Positions 12,702 through 24,313 of a DNA stretch of 64,000 nucleotides are shown one piece after another. How positions within the stretch are numbered: position 1 is the stretch's first letter; each line of letters begins with the position of its first letter. Source of the DNA: Rotaria macrura (lineage: Eukaryota; Rotifera; Eurotatoria; Philodinida; Philodinidae); NCBI GenBank assembly GCA_900239685.1, contig OENT01000012.1, forward strand, positions 350,825 to 414,824, in the 5' to 3' direction. The notes beneath the pieces were generated by a model. The model worked only from the letters and a program-made list of their open reading frames with translations, was not told the origin of the DNA and searched no databases. The translations under genes and the position numbers were made by a program.

Positions 12702-15700
12702 CTATTTAAGATCAACATCACCATTTATCTTTTTCCCAATATCGTCAATCATAGAGCGAATTATTCGATCAGTACGTAACGTTGTTAATGGTGTATCATC
12801 AAAATGTTTTAGAAATGATTCTTTATTTTGTTCTTCGACATCGGCAATTAATTGTCGGAGAAATTTAACTTCAATCGATCGTTCTTCAAATAATGGATTA
12901 TCATTTAAATAACGATTCAACGCAGTATTTGCATTCTCAACATCAATGCACAATGCACACATTGTTGCTCTAGAATAATGTATAAGTCAGCATTGATAAA
13001 ATAAAAACAGCAGCAAAATCTAGATTTATTGTCACAGTGATACTAAACGATGGTACATTTTTTAGCAACCGGAAATCATGTCTGAGAAATAGTTTTAATT
13101 TTCCTTTCTCTGTTAGTTATTATTATTTTTTTATCCGTCTTTTACACAGATATGCAAGTCTGATATAAATATTGACGTTGAAATCACTGATAGAGGGGAT
13201 TCATTATAGGATTGTCGATGTCAGCATCTCCGCAAGTCTAAAGATCAACTTTAAAGGAATTAATAGAACTTTCTAGAACAGTGAACTTCAGTTTCCTAGT
13301 CTTCAATTCTACAGTAGAGATAGTTGTAATTACTGCTACGGAAAACTGATGGTCTGTAATTTGACAATTAGAATCTCATATTATCATTGTTTTACTGAAG
13401 TTAATTGGATCTTGTGCATGCCAGTGAAAGTCTACTCTCATCTCTTTTTTAATTAATTACCATTACTTCATTTATAGTATTTGATAATTTCAAGGATGTA
13501 TTTGAAATAATTCAACTTCTGAGTTACTTTTTCATGTGCAAGACTATTCCTTTTGATTAATTAAAACATTAGAATGATCTATTAATAGATTTTGAATCCT
13601 TTCGTTGACATCTTAATCCTTTCTACTGTGTATGAAAGACAAACATAGTCGAGAAAAATATTGTCCTTGAGTTTCTGACTGGCGATGAAACGGGCTATCC
13701 GGTCCGGACTTCATCTCTATTTTCATCAAATTTCCCACGTCAGAAAAAAGAAATGATATTTTTCCCTTCTAAAAATAGATTGAGATTAGTTTCAACCTGT
13801 TCTCATAGAATTTTAACAAAGTTTTAATAGACAAAACTATACTTATGGATTAGAAGGATCTAAAATGCATTGAAATCAATGTTTCGATTAACCGTAGTTT
13901 AGTCAAAAGGGAAAATGATAGCTAGTTAGACACATTACTTTTTGTATGCAATGAATGGTTAACATAGCAATAAAGATTATGCATAAGTCAAGAGGTGAAG
14001 AAAAGAGAGGAAAATGTCATTTTTTCTTTTAGCAACAACAAATGATAATCTATCTAGTAAATTATATTGAAGTTATAAGACAATCATAATATCTTATGTC
14101 AAGGATTATCTATAAGACGTTGTATTATAGATTGTTTTCAGTCCTAATTCTACATTAAATTGAATAAGCATGAGTTCCGAACAATGTTCTCTTCCTTGAA
14201 GAAATTTTATGAATGACCTCATATTTTGTTCATGAACTTGCATTCGATGATTGAAAACAACAATGCTGAATTATAGGTGCTTAAATACGGACAATCACTG
14301 AAGACATCGCTTTTTCAAATAGTTTTCGGTTGGAACATTTTTTAGTTGAATTTTTCCTGTTCGACAAAACTACAGCATACTTATCTTTAAAGCTGAGAAA
14401 ACAAATTTCAATCCCAATACAATAGCGCCATTTTACTAATTATTTTTCCAATTTTCTCTTACATCTTCTTAGATGAGATTTATTGCGTCTTGTAAGTCAT
14501 CATAACCTGAGATCTCTATTATGTAAACTATTTAGAAATTTGATGTATCCGATAAATAAAAACAGAATTTATTCGGGTCATTTATATATTGTTCATCTAC
14601 GCGCAAGACAAAGCCTTCTAACACGAGAATTAAATAGCATGACTACCACTGAAGCGTAACTAGATTAACCACGTACTGAAAATAATAGAATAATTTAAAA
14701 TGTTAAACAATCTCACTCTGTGAAATTGATCAGCAGTCTATTTTCTTGTTAAAGCTGGTGTTGATGAATAATAGTAATCTTCAAGAAATTCGAGTATCTA
14801 CGAGTGTACATTCGTCTTTCGGTTTAATTTGCAATCTTTTCAACATATTAAGATGGTCTGATTTGTGTAGAAATGCTTTTTGCAAAGGAAATCAATTTTT
14901 AATAGGGCTATTCTAAGTTGCGTCAGACCATCGAAAAGTGGCCCGATTTGGAGGCCTGGTTTCTACATAAGAGCATCTTAAAGACAAAAAACACGACGTA
15001 CTTTCAGCGACTCGAGAACTATTATAGCAATAATTCTATAATACAGAAAAAAAAGAACGAAACTTTTACGAGAAATACAATACTAAATATTGTTCTGCAT
15101 TTTTATCAAACTGAAGCTTTGTTCTCACTAGGACATTGATTTAACCTAGGACCGAGATGAAATTAAATTTATAGTTTTTTAACATTGATAAAAGGCCGTT
15201 TTGCAAGAGCATTGCTAACTTCGCAAAATTATGAGTCTGATTATTATTATCAATTTCTACAAATTTTCCTCTTCTATTTGATTTATGCTAAAAATATCGT
15301 GATAAAATTCAAAAAAACTGACCAAATGAAAAAGTTTCTAGTATTCGTATCAAATACTCTTCTAGAGGCAGAGACCTCATATTAACACACTAGTTGAATT
15401 ATTTGGAGTATTCAACAATGTTCGCTCTACTTCTGATGATCGATGTGTTCTAAACATTGCGAACGTTTTCTGAAAACAAACCATCGATATAATGTACTCG
15501 GAATCAATGTGATAATGCAAACTTTTCTTGCAGTTACATATATATATATATACGTCGACACTGCAACTATCATCGAAAAATGTAGCTTTTTTGTGTTTCA
15601 TTACTTTAACCAAAAATCTTTGGCACCAAATTTCAGCATTGAGTCATCTTTGGTTTTTTCAGCCATATCTTCGAATTCTTGTTGTGCTTCGATAAATTGA

Positions 15701-16218
15701 TGTTGAAGTACAAGTGTTTCACCTATTCTCTTTTGTACTCTGTTTGCACTCGCTTTTTGTCCCTCTTGTTTTAAAAATCGGTATGCTTCTCTTAAACATT
15801 TCATCATATTCTCATAGTCATTCATTTGTTCATATAAATCAGCAATTTTTTCAAATATTTGCGAAGCCATCGTCCATTTTCCTTGACTCATATGTAGTTC
15901 AGCAGCACGTGTTAATGGTTCTACAGCTTGTGGCATATCGAACATTTTATATGATGATGATATTGCTTCGTACATTTGAGCCTTTTCGAAATCTTCTGTG
16001 CTCAACTCTAATGCACGTTTGTAAGCTTCGACAGATGTTGGATAATCACCTTGAGCTCTTCCCGCATTACCCGCTTGAATGTACAGTTCGCGTGCATCTT
16101 CGTTGATAACGCTACCGGAACCAAGCATACGTTGAAAAAGTCCATTGGCTGACTTAGCTTTTTTATTAGCTTCAGCCATCAATTGAGCTGCTGTTTTATT
16201 ATTCGTTCCACCAGCCAT
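12702..16218 (-). CDS. NAPA: alpha-SNAP (soluble NSF attachment protein)
   Basis: Cytosolic adaptor that binds SNARE complexes and recruits the ATPase NSF to take them apart after membrane fusion. Two exons, 15605-16218 and 12702-12969, join across a GT-AG intron to give 293 residues, close to the roughly 295 usual for alpha-SNAP. The N-terminal part is a series of TPR-like helical hairpins. At the junction the sequence FGAKDFWLKATMCALCID matches the conserved SAKDYFFKAALCHFCID-type segment of the family, and the C-terminus has the expected HEEQN-like element (VEEQN) and a final GDVDLK. The start was set at MAGGTNN because the upstream in-frame residues are encoded by a polypyrimidine tract with an acceptor AG at 16235-16236. 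The 2.6 kb intron is far larger than any other intron here. TFIIS lies 153 bp upstream on the same strand. Confidence 0.92.
12970..15604 (-). other. 2.6 kb intron of alpha-SNAP
   Basis: The donor (AAA then GTAATG) is at 15604 and the acceptor (TTATTCTAG) at 12970. Every other intron found in the window is about 45-200 bp. The interior is AT-rich with scattered short frames, a TA run at 15539-15551, and a short inverted pair of about 10 bp (GATGGTCTGA near 14852, TCAGACCATC near 14920). No nested gene or intact transposon was recognised. Confidence 0.7.
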
Positions 16219-16227
16219 GTGTATTAT

Positions 16228-16262
16228 GAAAAATCTGAAAAAAAAAAGAAAACAATTGTTTC
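16228..16262 (-). promoter_or_regulatory. acceptor-like site upstream of alpha-SNAP ATG
   Basis: On the minus strand a run of T and C ends in TTTCAG at 16235, leaving 16 nt of leader before the ATG at 16216-16218. It could be the acceptor of a 5' UTR intron or a spliced-leader trans-splice site. The second reading is favoured by the short 153 bp gap to TFIIS and the lack of an AATAAA in that gap. Confidence 0.5.
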
Positions 16263-16371
16263 TTATCATGTGTTGACAACTGTGATGCATTTAAATAGAA
16301 TTCTGTTAATTACAAAGAAAAAATAAAAGGGAAAAAGTGGATATGCGATGCATCGCCGAGTTTAAGTTGGT

Positions 16372-17724
16372 CTACATCTGAAGGAAAAAAATGGAAAATT
16401 AATAAATAAACATCTATTTGAATTCAATCGCTTTTCTATCTTTACCTTCCACCGATTTCCACAATTTTTGCAAAAAACAAAGATAGTCATAGGTTCATCA
16501 GAACTACGAGTTTGAAGTTCTGTATAAGCACAATTATTTTGTTTACATCTGAAAATGAATCTTTCATGTATTTTATTTGTGAGAAAAACAGATTCTAATA
16601 TTTTACCGTTTGCACTGAATAAGATCAGTGCCAGTGCCTTCATCGACAGCCAGTTGACATTCATTAATAGCTAGATCGTTTAGTTTAGATCGCTCTTCTT
16701 TCAATGCATCACTTGCCATTTCCTATTGCCGAAGGATTTCGTTTTGAGAAAAAAAAAACATGAAGCTAATTTCGAATATCAACAAACCTCGGCAGTGAGA
16801 ACAGCTAATCGCTCTGGTGTGATGTTCCCGAGAAGAACACTAATACGAAGATTCGGATTTTTCGGATCTTTTAAATTTGATATACGACTACGAACACGAT
16901 TCCAATATTTACTACTGGTATCCTTGAATTCTTTGTAAATAGCTAATATAATGAGATACTTCATTTATAACAAAAAATTAATAACAATAAACTTCTATTT
17001 TACCATCTTCTACACGAGCAGATAATTCAACTGGATCGGCACAGCCTTCGGGAAGTTCCGCAATTGTAAGAGCAGCAGCTAATATCTCACGCGATCGTAG
17101 TCTAAAATGAATTATCGATTATTCATATCTAAGACTCGAAATGTATGGAAACCGATGTTCATCTTGTGTTTTCAATCCTGTATAACTGTTCGATGTTGAA
17201 GATTTCTTAGACTCTTGTTGTTTAGTAGATTTAGTCGAGTCCATACTTTTGCTACTAGTTACATTTGCCTCTTGTGAGCCTTGGCTTATATTATTACTGC
17301 TTGATATTGATTTTTTATCATCTTGTTTTGTTGATTCAGATGAAGTTTTTGCTTAACAATAATAGAAAATAAAAATTACGAATATAAATCTGTGAACACA
17401 TTTCTAGAACATACTTGGTACGAGCTTTTTCCAATTTTTAAGGAGATTTTTAGCGACAGTTGATAAATCTTCATTTTTAATAACTCGTCGTAGTTCATTT
17501 ACTGTTTTACCGATACCCGTTTTTTGAAGGGTATTAAGTGTTATACGTGATTCTTGTAAACGAATAAGTAAATCTCGTGCATTACTCTCCTCCTAAGCAT
17601 ACACAAACAAATAATAAATGAATATTTTATTTTGTCATTCCTATATTCAAGTGCATACCACTTCTGATTTGTCGATCATTTTTTGTAGTTTTCGATTGAT
17701 TCGTATAATTTCTTCTTCGGCCAT
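16372..17724 (-). CDS. TCEA1: transcription elongation factor TFIIS
   Basis: Nuclear factor that rescues backtracked RNA polymerase II by stimulating cleavage of the nascent transcript. Eight exons: 17659-17724, 17415-17592, 17153-17351, 17004-17101, 16788-16942, 16607-16722, 16446-16548 and 16372-16377, giving 306 residues, normal for the family (about 300). Residues 1-81 form the TFIIS N-terminal (LW) domain, ending in [10 protein letters not shown]. Residues 82-147 are a Ser/Lys/Gln-rich linker. Residues about 148-240 form the central polymerase-binding domain, with [19 protein letters not shown]. Residues 269-306 are the zinc ribbon (C269-K-R-C272, C297-x2-C300). The catalytic acidic pair D288-E289 sits in RSSDEP. 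The last exon encodes only Met and the stop, so the protein ends NRWKM rather than NRWKFC. An acceptor-like TAACAG ends 6 nt before the ATG. Which animal TCEA paralogue it matches cannot be told here. Confidence 0.95.
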
Positions 17725-19600
17725 CGGTCACTGTTAGGAATCAGATTTATCGATAAACTAACTATAGAAAGTGGAGAATAGTTTTACTCGACCAGCTACT
17801 CAAACTTATCCTGTTTGTTGTTGTTTAACAGTTAATTGGTCGAATGAGTCACTTGATTTCTTGTCAAAATCTTGTGATTGTTAAATAGTTTAAATTTAAA
17901 AACAATTTAAAACGGACTGCTAGCGATTAATTTATTGAATTATGAACAATTCTTCATCCACACTAGATGGCGCTGATGAAAATGTTGCATAAGGGTTTCT
18001 TTCTGAACGAAGTACAATCGTTATGAATTTCCATCGCAGGAACCTTTTTATGCTCTTATAAAATTCTTTTTTACTTGAACACGACGATTGAATGGAATTG
18101 AATAATAATTTAATGACACATGCTAAAATAAAGAGCGCATGAAAATTTTATGTTTTATAGCATAGAATTGCCACATGTGATGACAAGGAATCTTATGTTA
18201 ATGGAGGTGTGTATTAAAATTTGAGTCAAACTCAAAAGACCATTATTATGCTATATAAAAAAAGGATTCAAACTTCATCAATTCTATTAGAAAATAGAAT
18301 TATTTTAAACTCTAGTATATTTTAATGTGGTCACAAAAAGAATCTATTTTAACTAAATCTAGCAGGTGCAAATTGCTACAGGCAAATTTTAAGCTAATGA
18401 AATGAATAGTGTTGCTTTTGTATTCATTCATTTTGATGTTATGATAAATCGAAATTATTTTGTGAATATGTAGTTACTTAACTGATGAAAACATCTGATA
18501 ATCACATGCGCCATATAATAGTTATGTACATTTTTTCGCGTGATAATAATTATAGTTTTCATCGTCATAAAAAAGAACATGATAATTGATATTGTTGTTG
18601 ATCTTTCAATGTAGAATTTTACATGTTGACATAATTTCTCCAACTGATTCATGAATCTATATAATGTTCATTGGATTTGACTTAATAATATTACTAGAGA
18701 AGATTACGATGACGATGTTTACCTTTCGATTCATTCTATGATCAATGGACGTTTTTTAGATTATTATTTGATCAGTGTTCATCATACGACATGAACATAA
18801 ATTTGTTATTAGTCAATAAAAATCGATCTCAGTAAAGTAACAAGCTCGTTATTTCAATTCTAACGAACGAATTTCAGAAAGCTAGTAATAATTAGTAGCA
18901 GGAAAAAATGCTTTTGTAAATATCCATTCACATACGACAACAGATATTAATCTCATTAGTGTCTGTGAAAATTTTTAAGTCTTCGTTGCTTGAATTATTG
19001 CATAATGTATTCAGATAACAAGAGTACGATATGATTCTTTCTTCAAACTAATATCTAAATCATAGCATATTAAAATAAAAATTGTCAACAAACATCAATG
19101 AATATGTATTACATCTTGACACATGAATAGTGACTCTAACAATATATATATATATATATAGATACATGGATCAATTATTTTCTTCATATGACTTGAATTA
19201 CATGATTACCTGTATTGGTGAGTATTCGGATTAATTCAAATACTATTTCTTACATCCAGTATAACTAATATCAACTGGATAATATTTTTTGAATAGAATC
19301 ACGCTATGTTCTTTGTTTATGAATACAGTTTTCAGTTTGTGTTTTGAAAACATTTGATTTATGATGTTACGCATCGTGGCAAGAAAATAAAAAACTAAAT
19401 TCAAATATTGAAACATTTTCGATCTATTTTCCTTTTGTCAATTTGGATCATGTGAATCGTTTGTTTGCAAACATCACACTCGTATTGTATATAAACAAAA
19501 CGAGAGAGATAGAGATTAGAACGGACATGATTTAACTTAAACGAACGAACAATAAGCATCAACAAGCAAAGACTTAGTTGCCATAATTCATTCATGTACA
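17725..19600. other. intergenic between TFIIS and chitinase
   Basis: Divergent upstream region of two genes (TFIIS minus, chitinase plus), so it should contain both promoters. No clear motif could be assigned apart from an AT-dinucleotide run at 19142-19160. No gene recognised. Confidence 0.5.
19142..19160. repeat. (AT)n microsatellite
   Basis: Uninterrupted AT dinucleotides, about nine units, in the TFIIS-chitinase intergenic region. Confidence 0.8.
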
Positions 19601-21838
19601 ATGACGACTAGTATTTTGACTTCTCTATTGATAATGATTTGGTTAACAGTTAGACAAAGTATAGAAAAAACATGGTAATAATTGATAATCAAAGTTATTT
19701 TATTTAGGCCGAGCTGATTGTCAAAATGATACATCAAGTGAACAGCCATTTGTCTATCGACGTGTGTAAGTAGATTTTTGAAAAGAAGAAATATATCTAT
19801 TCATGGATTATATGTTTTTTTCAATGATTGGCCATCAGTTGTTATTTTGCCAATTGGGCAGCCAAACGCTATGATAATATCAGTCGTTTAACTCCAGAAG
19901 ATATAGATCCATTTCTATGTACGCACATTAATTTTGCCTTTGCTAAAGTACTTGAAAGTTTAATACTTGCACCATATGAGGAAGATGATTTAAAAGGATG
20001 GACAGCAAGTTCCAAGGGCATGTATGAACGTGTATTACAATTGAAAGAAACCAATCCTGATTTACGTGTACTTCTAAGTGTTGGAGGATGGACACATGCC
20101 TCTCGAGGTTTTAATGAAGTATCAAAGAGTGGTGCAAATATGTACGTATTATTTTCGTTACATTTTAGATAACAAGACGATCTAAAGAATTTATTTATTT
20201 ATTAAATCTAGTAAAACTTTTGTTAAGAACAGTGTAAAATTTTTACGCGATAATAAATTTGATGGATTAGATTTAGATTGGGTACGTAAATAAATAAATA
20301 TATACATATATTGTTTCATGAATTCCATCGAAAATAAGATTCATCTTCTTAGGAATATCCAGGAGCAAAAGATCAAGGTGCTGAACCTCATTCGAAAGTT
20401 GGATATACGAGATTAGTGAAAGTAAATAGTAAATATCAATGAAATATGTATAAGAATAATATTACTGAACATAGAAATTAAGTCGAGTATTCAAACGTGA
20501 AGCTGAACATACGGGACAAGAAAAGCTATTGTTAACATCTGCTACAGGTATTGAAATCAATTTAAAAGAGAAAATCATAAAAGCAATAATGAATATAATT
20601 TGTAGCTGCTGCTCGACATCGAATCGAAGCGGGTTATGAAGTAGAAGAAGTCTGCAAGTAAGAATATATATTTAAGAAAATATAGACGTGTGCTTGTGTT
20701 TGTGAAGTCGGCACATATAACCAGATTGAGATTATGAGAAAAAAATTTGTTCACACTTGTTTACTTTTGATCTAATGAAATACTTAGTAAATTCTTTTTT
20801 TTTTCTTTCAAGATATTTTGATTTTATATCAGTCATGACTTGTGAGTAATCGAATCGAACATTGCTTTTCTTTTTGATTGCTTACAAGAAAATATTTACT
20901 TCGATGTTTCACTAGATGATTATCATGGTAGTTGGGATGGTAAAACTGGTCACAATAGTCCATTGTATGGAATGCGTAATGAGCGAAAAAAATATCGTGA
21001 ATGGAACATAAATAGTTCCATGCATGTATGGGCTGAATTAGGTTGTCCGAAAGAAAAACTTAATATTGGTCTATCAGCTTATGGTTAATTCTTCTTTTAT
21101 TGTTCTTCTATGTTTACACATGTGTATATGTATTTTTTTTTCATGATTTATAACTCATTTAGGACGGGCGTTCTCATTATATGGTGATGTAGGCATGAGT
21201 AATGGCAAACCAGAAGTGAAGAAAAAATCATCGATTGGCGTCAAAGCAAGTGCTGCTGAAGCTGGACGATATACTCGTGAAGCAGGTGTTCTAGCTTATT
21301 ATGAAGTGAATAACTATTTGTGTTCTGTTGAAAACAAATCAATCAGAATTTTTTTTTCGGAAAAAACAACATATAGATTTGTGAATTGATACAAAACAAT
21401 CCAAATAATCGTGTATTTTGGCATCGACAAATGAGCGTACCATATGTTGCCAGTAAAAGTTTATGGGTTGGTTTTGATAATATCCGAAGTGTTACACTTA
21501 AGGTACATCATTTGAACGATACGTAATCTCTTGTTGCTCATGAATATTTCTATTGATAGATGCAATTTCTCAAAGAACACGGTTATGGAGGTGTCATTAT
21601 TTGGTCATTAGATCTCGATGATAAAACAGGTCAAGTTTGTCATGAAGGACCATTTCCAATATTTAATGCAGCGAAACGTGAATTACTTATATTACCTGAT
21701 CGTCTTGTACATAATAATAATAATAAAAAATGTTCTATTGAAAATACAACAGTTATCATTGAACATCTCCGTTCGAGAACGACAACAATAAAACTAAGTA
21801 AAATTAATAAGAGCATTTACGTTTTTTTCTATAATTGA
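19601..21838 (+). CDS. GH18 chitinase, secreted
   Basis: Predicted endo-chitinase hydrolysing beta-1,4-GlcNAc polymers outside the cell. Twelve exons: 19601-19658, 19708-19765, 19839-20141, 20212-20281, 20353-20421, 20475-20547, 20606-20657, 20813-20841, 20916-21083, 21163-21305, 21377-21502, 21560-21838. They sum to 1428 nt (475 residues) with all junctions in frame. Exon 1 gives a hydrophobic signal peptide (SILTSLLIMIWLTV). Family motifs appear in order: VCYFANW, LLSVGGW, the catalytic FDGLDLDWEYP with D157, D160, D162 and proton donor E164, MTYDYHGSWDGKTG, and the terminal-strand IIWSLDLDD. All catalytic residues are present. After the barrel comes an Asn-rich tail of about 50 residues with no chitin-binding (CBM14) domain. 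The exon 1 donor (GTATAG) was chosen because it alone keeps frame, so the first junction is the least certain. Confidence 0.93.
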
Positions 21839-23565
21839 GAATGGTACGTTCATTTTTCTATTTTAGATTTTTTCTTTGTTTTGTACCTGGTGTTATTAAT
21901 TTTATTTCAATAATAATAATAATAAATAAATAAAAAATAGTCGAAACGCATTTAATCATTTGTTTCGTTTATTTTATCGATCTTTTTTCTTCCTCATTTT
22001 TAGATGAATGATATTAAAAAATTGTAGAAACAAAGATAACTTACTAGATTAGAAGGCAATACGACTAATTTTAGTATCCATTTTATTCGTTAAATGTTTC
22101 AAATATATACATAATACTTTTTAGAATATCGTTTGTTCATGCTGAAAAACAAAATCGATTGCCAATCTATTTAAAAGATCAATCAGATTAGACTATTGTT
22201 ACTTGTTTAGAGACACTATAAAAATACTGATATTATTAAGTAAACCTGACCATTTCAAAGATACATCTATGCCGAGAATGACATATCAAAGATGATAGTT
22301 ACTCACAATGTTCAACTCTGCTTAAAATTCACTACGTAGTATTGTTTGTTAATAAAGTCTAAGCATTTATGAGTAAACATAAGTTTTATCTTAATATTCT
22401 TCCACGTCTTTAGATTCGTGCGATAGGATTTATCTTTGTCAAACAGATTGATTATAGTATCTATTTACAGAGTTATCTAATAGATCGTTCTAAGAACAAA
22501 TTAATCAATCAAGAGGAGCAATTCTGCTCAACGTGAAGAAATCACATCAGTAGAAAAATCTCAGTGAAGACCTAAAAAGAGCATTAAATACGTATCATCC
22601 ATGATTGACAAGAAAACTTTCTAGGAGTTTGATAATTGAAAATAAGGAAAATCAACTACGTGAAAATCACCAATTCGCAGCATTTTTTTATCTTCTTTGA
22701 CAATAGTAAGAACCATGAATTGAGAGTCGTCGGATATCTAACATTTCTCTATGTCAATTGTAGTTAATTTGAAATACAATGTACATGTGTGAATGAATAT
22801 GTATTTTGTATGTTTAATTATACAAATAATATTTGATCAATAGAATAATTTAGAGAGATTAACAATTATGATATATATTACAAAGAGGATTAGAATTTTC
22901 TTCGTTTCATTAACATTCATTCAAAAATAGTAATAATCAATTAACAATGGAATCATTAAAGAAATCACCTATCATGACTTATTGCAATCTTGTTTGAGTG
23001 TCATGAACATCTGACGTGCAAATTTTTTTGAACATATAATTCTAATGTATAATCAACTAAAAACTATTGAGTAGTTCTGATTGTATGATAGATTCAATTT
23101 AGAATAAATCGATACCATCTCTTCGTAAGTACTTTCGTCGATATATTTTCCAATTCAGAGGCGTTAGACCATTGAAAAAAGAATATGTCTTAATTTTCAA
23201 ACTACTAGGAGTAGTGAATGAGAAAAAGAAGAGGAAAACGAAATGTGAAGTTTCCTATTCTTCTCTCTGAAACTGCCATTGATCTTATTTGTATCTGAAG
23301 GCTATCGTTCTACTATTCTTACCCACCTTATACTACATGAAGATACAGACAATCATTATTTCTTATGTCTGTCTAAAATGAGTACAAAGCTTTATAATAG
23401 GGTTAAGGAGTTTGATACATTACTAAAGATTTGATAGCAGAACGTTTCTCTGTTCAATTGAGAATCTCTCTTCAAGTCTGGATATCATCGATAACCCTCG
23501 TATTTCTTGATTTCATCATGTAGAATGATATTCATAGCATACAATTTTTATCATCTCTGATTTAG
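21839..23565. other. intergenic between chitinase and 14-3-3
   Basis: A-rich region. The AATAAA at 21921-21926, within an AAT/AAAT repeat, is a plausible chitinase poly(A) signal. No open frame of interest. The last 50 bp before 23566 is pyrimidine-rich and ends in an acceptor-like TTTAG. Confidence 0.5.
21921..21926 (+). terminator. candidate poly(A) signal of chitinase
   Basis: AATAAA 83 nt after the chitinase stop, inside a run of AAT and AAAT repeats (21910-21937). Supported by position only. Confidence 0.4.
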
Positions 23566-24313
23566 ATGGCTGATAACAGTTTAATTGAATTACGTGAACG
23601 AGCTGGCCTTGCTACGTGTGCTAAACGCTACAGTGATGTAATAGTCATCTATAAAACTTATCTAAAAACCTATGGTGATATTCCGCCAGCGGATCGTCAA
23701 ATGCTTTATACAGCTTACAATAAACTTATACTTGATTACAATTTTAAATCCTATTGGAAATTAACATCAATCTTATTATGTAAAAAGATTGATTTTGATT
23801 ATTTAGAAAGTATTGAAAATGAAATCGATTATCTCTGCAATGATATAATTCAATTGATCGATAATTATTTTCTTGCATCAAAATCTAATAAAGATTTAGA
23901 TATTGTTATGACATTAAGACAACGTGCTGATTTTCTATTTTTCAATTCTTCTATTGCTAGACCTGCTACGAAACAAATTATGTTACAATCAGCATTACGT
24001 TCATATACTGAAGGTAATTTAAAAATTATTGCTAGTTTTTTGCGTTTTCTAAAACAGTATATTTTTAAAAATTTCAGGCGTCGAACGATCTCGTTTAGCT
24101 TTGCCAATCAATGAACAGGAACGAGTATTGATTCAACTTCGTAAATGTGCTTGTGATGTACAACTATCCAATGGAATATGTAATTCATATATATACTCAG
24201 AATTAATCGATGCTATACAAGAAATGAAACGTTCTATGTCATCATCCGATCATCCATTACTTCTTCAAATGGAATCATATCGATTAGAATTAGAAAAACT
24301 ACATCGTGAATAA
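23566..24313 (+). CDS. divergent 14-3-3-like protein
   Basis: Cytosolic all-helical adaptor of the 14-3-3 fold. Two exons, 23566-24013 and 24078-24313 (64 bp intron, phase 1), give 227 residues, slightly shorter than the usual 245-250. Alignable segments run along the family: RAGLATCAKRYSDV (N-terminal dimerisation helices), TAYNKLI (canonical AYKNVV), LCNDIIQLID (canonical ICNDVLSLL), LRQRADFLFF (canonical LKMKGDYYRY), LALP before helix 7, and AIQEMKRS...LLLQMESYRLEL (canonical AIAEL...LIMQLLRDNLTL). The residues that hold phosphoserine in ordinary 14-3-3 proteins are not conserved: no Arg occurs in the region of R56, and R127-Y128 correspond to Phe-Phe. It may therefore act as a scaffold or be under weak constraint. 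An acceptor-like TTTAG abuts the ATG. Confidence 0.8.

Noticed and set aside
15714-16106. 130-codon plus-strand frame
   Set aside because: Antisense shadow of alpha-SNAP exon 1, which has clear family motifs.
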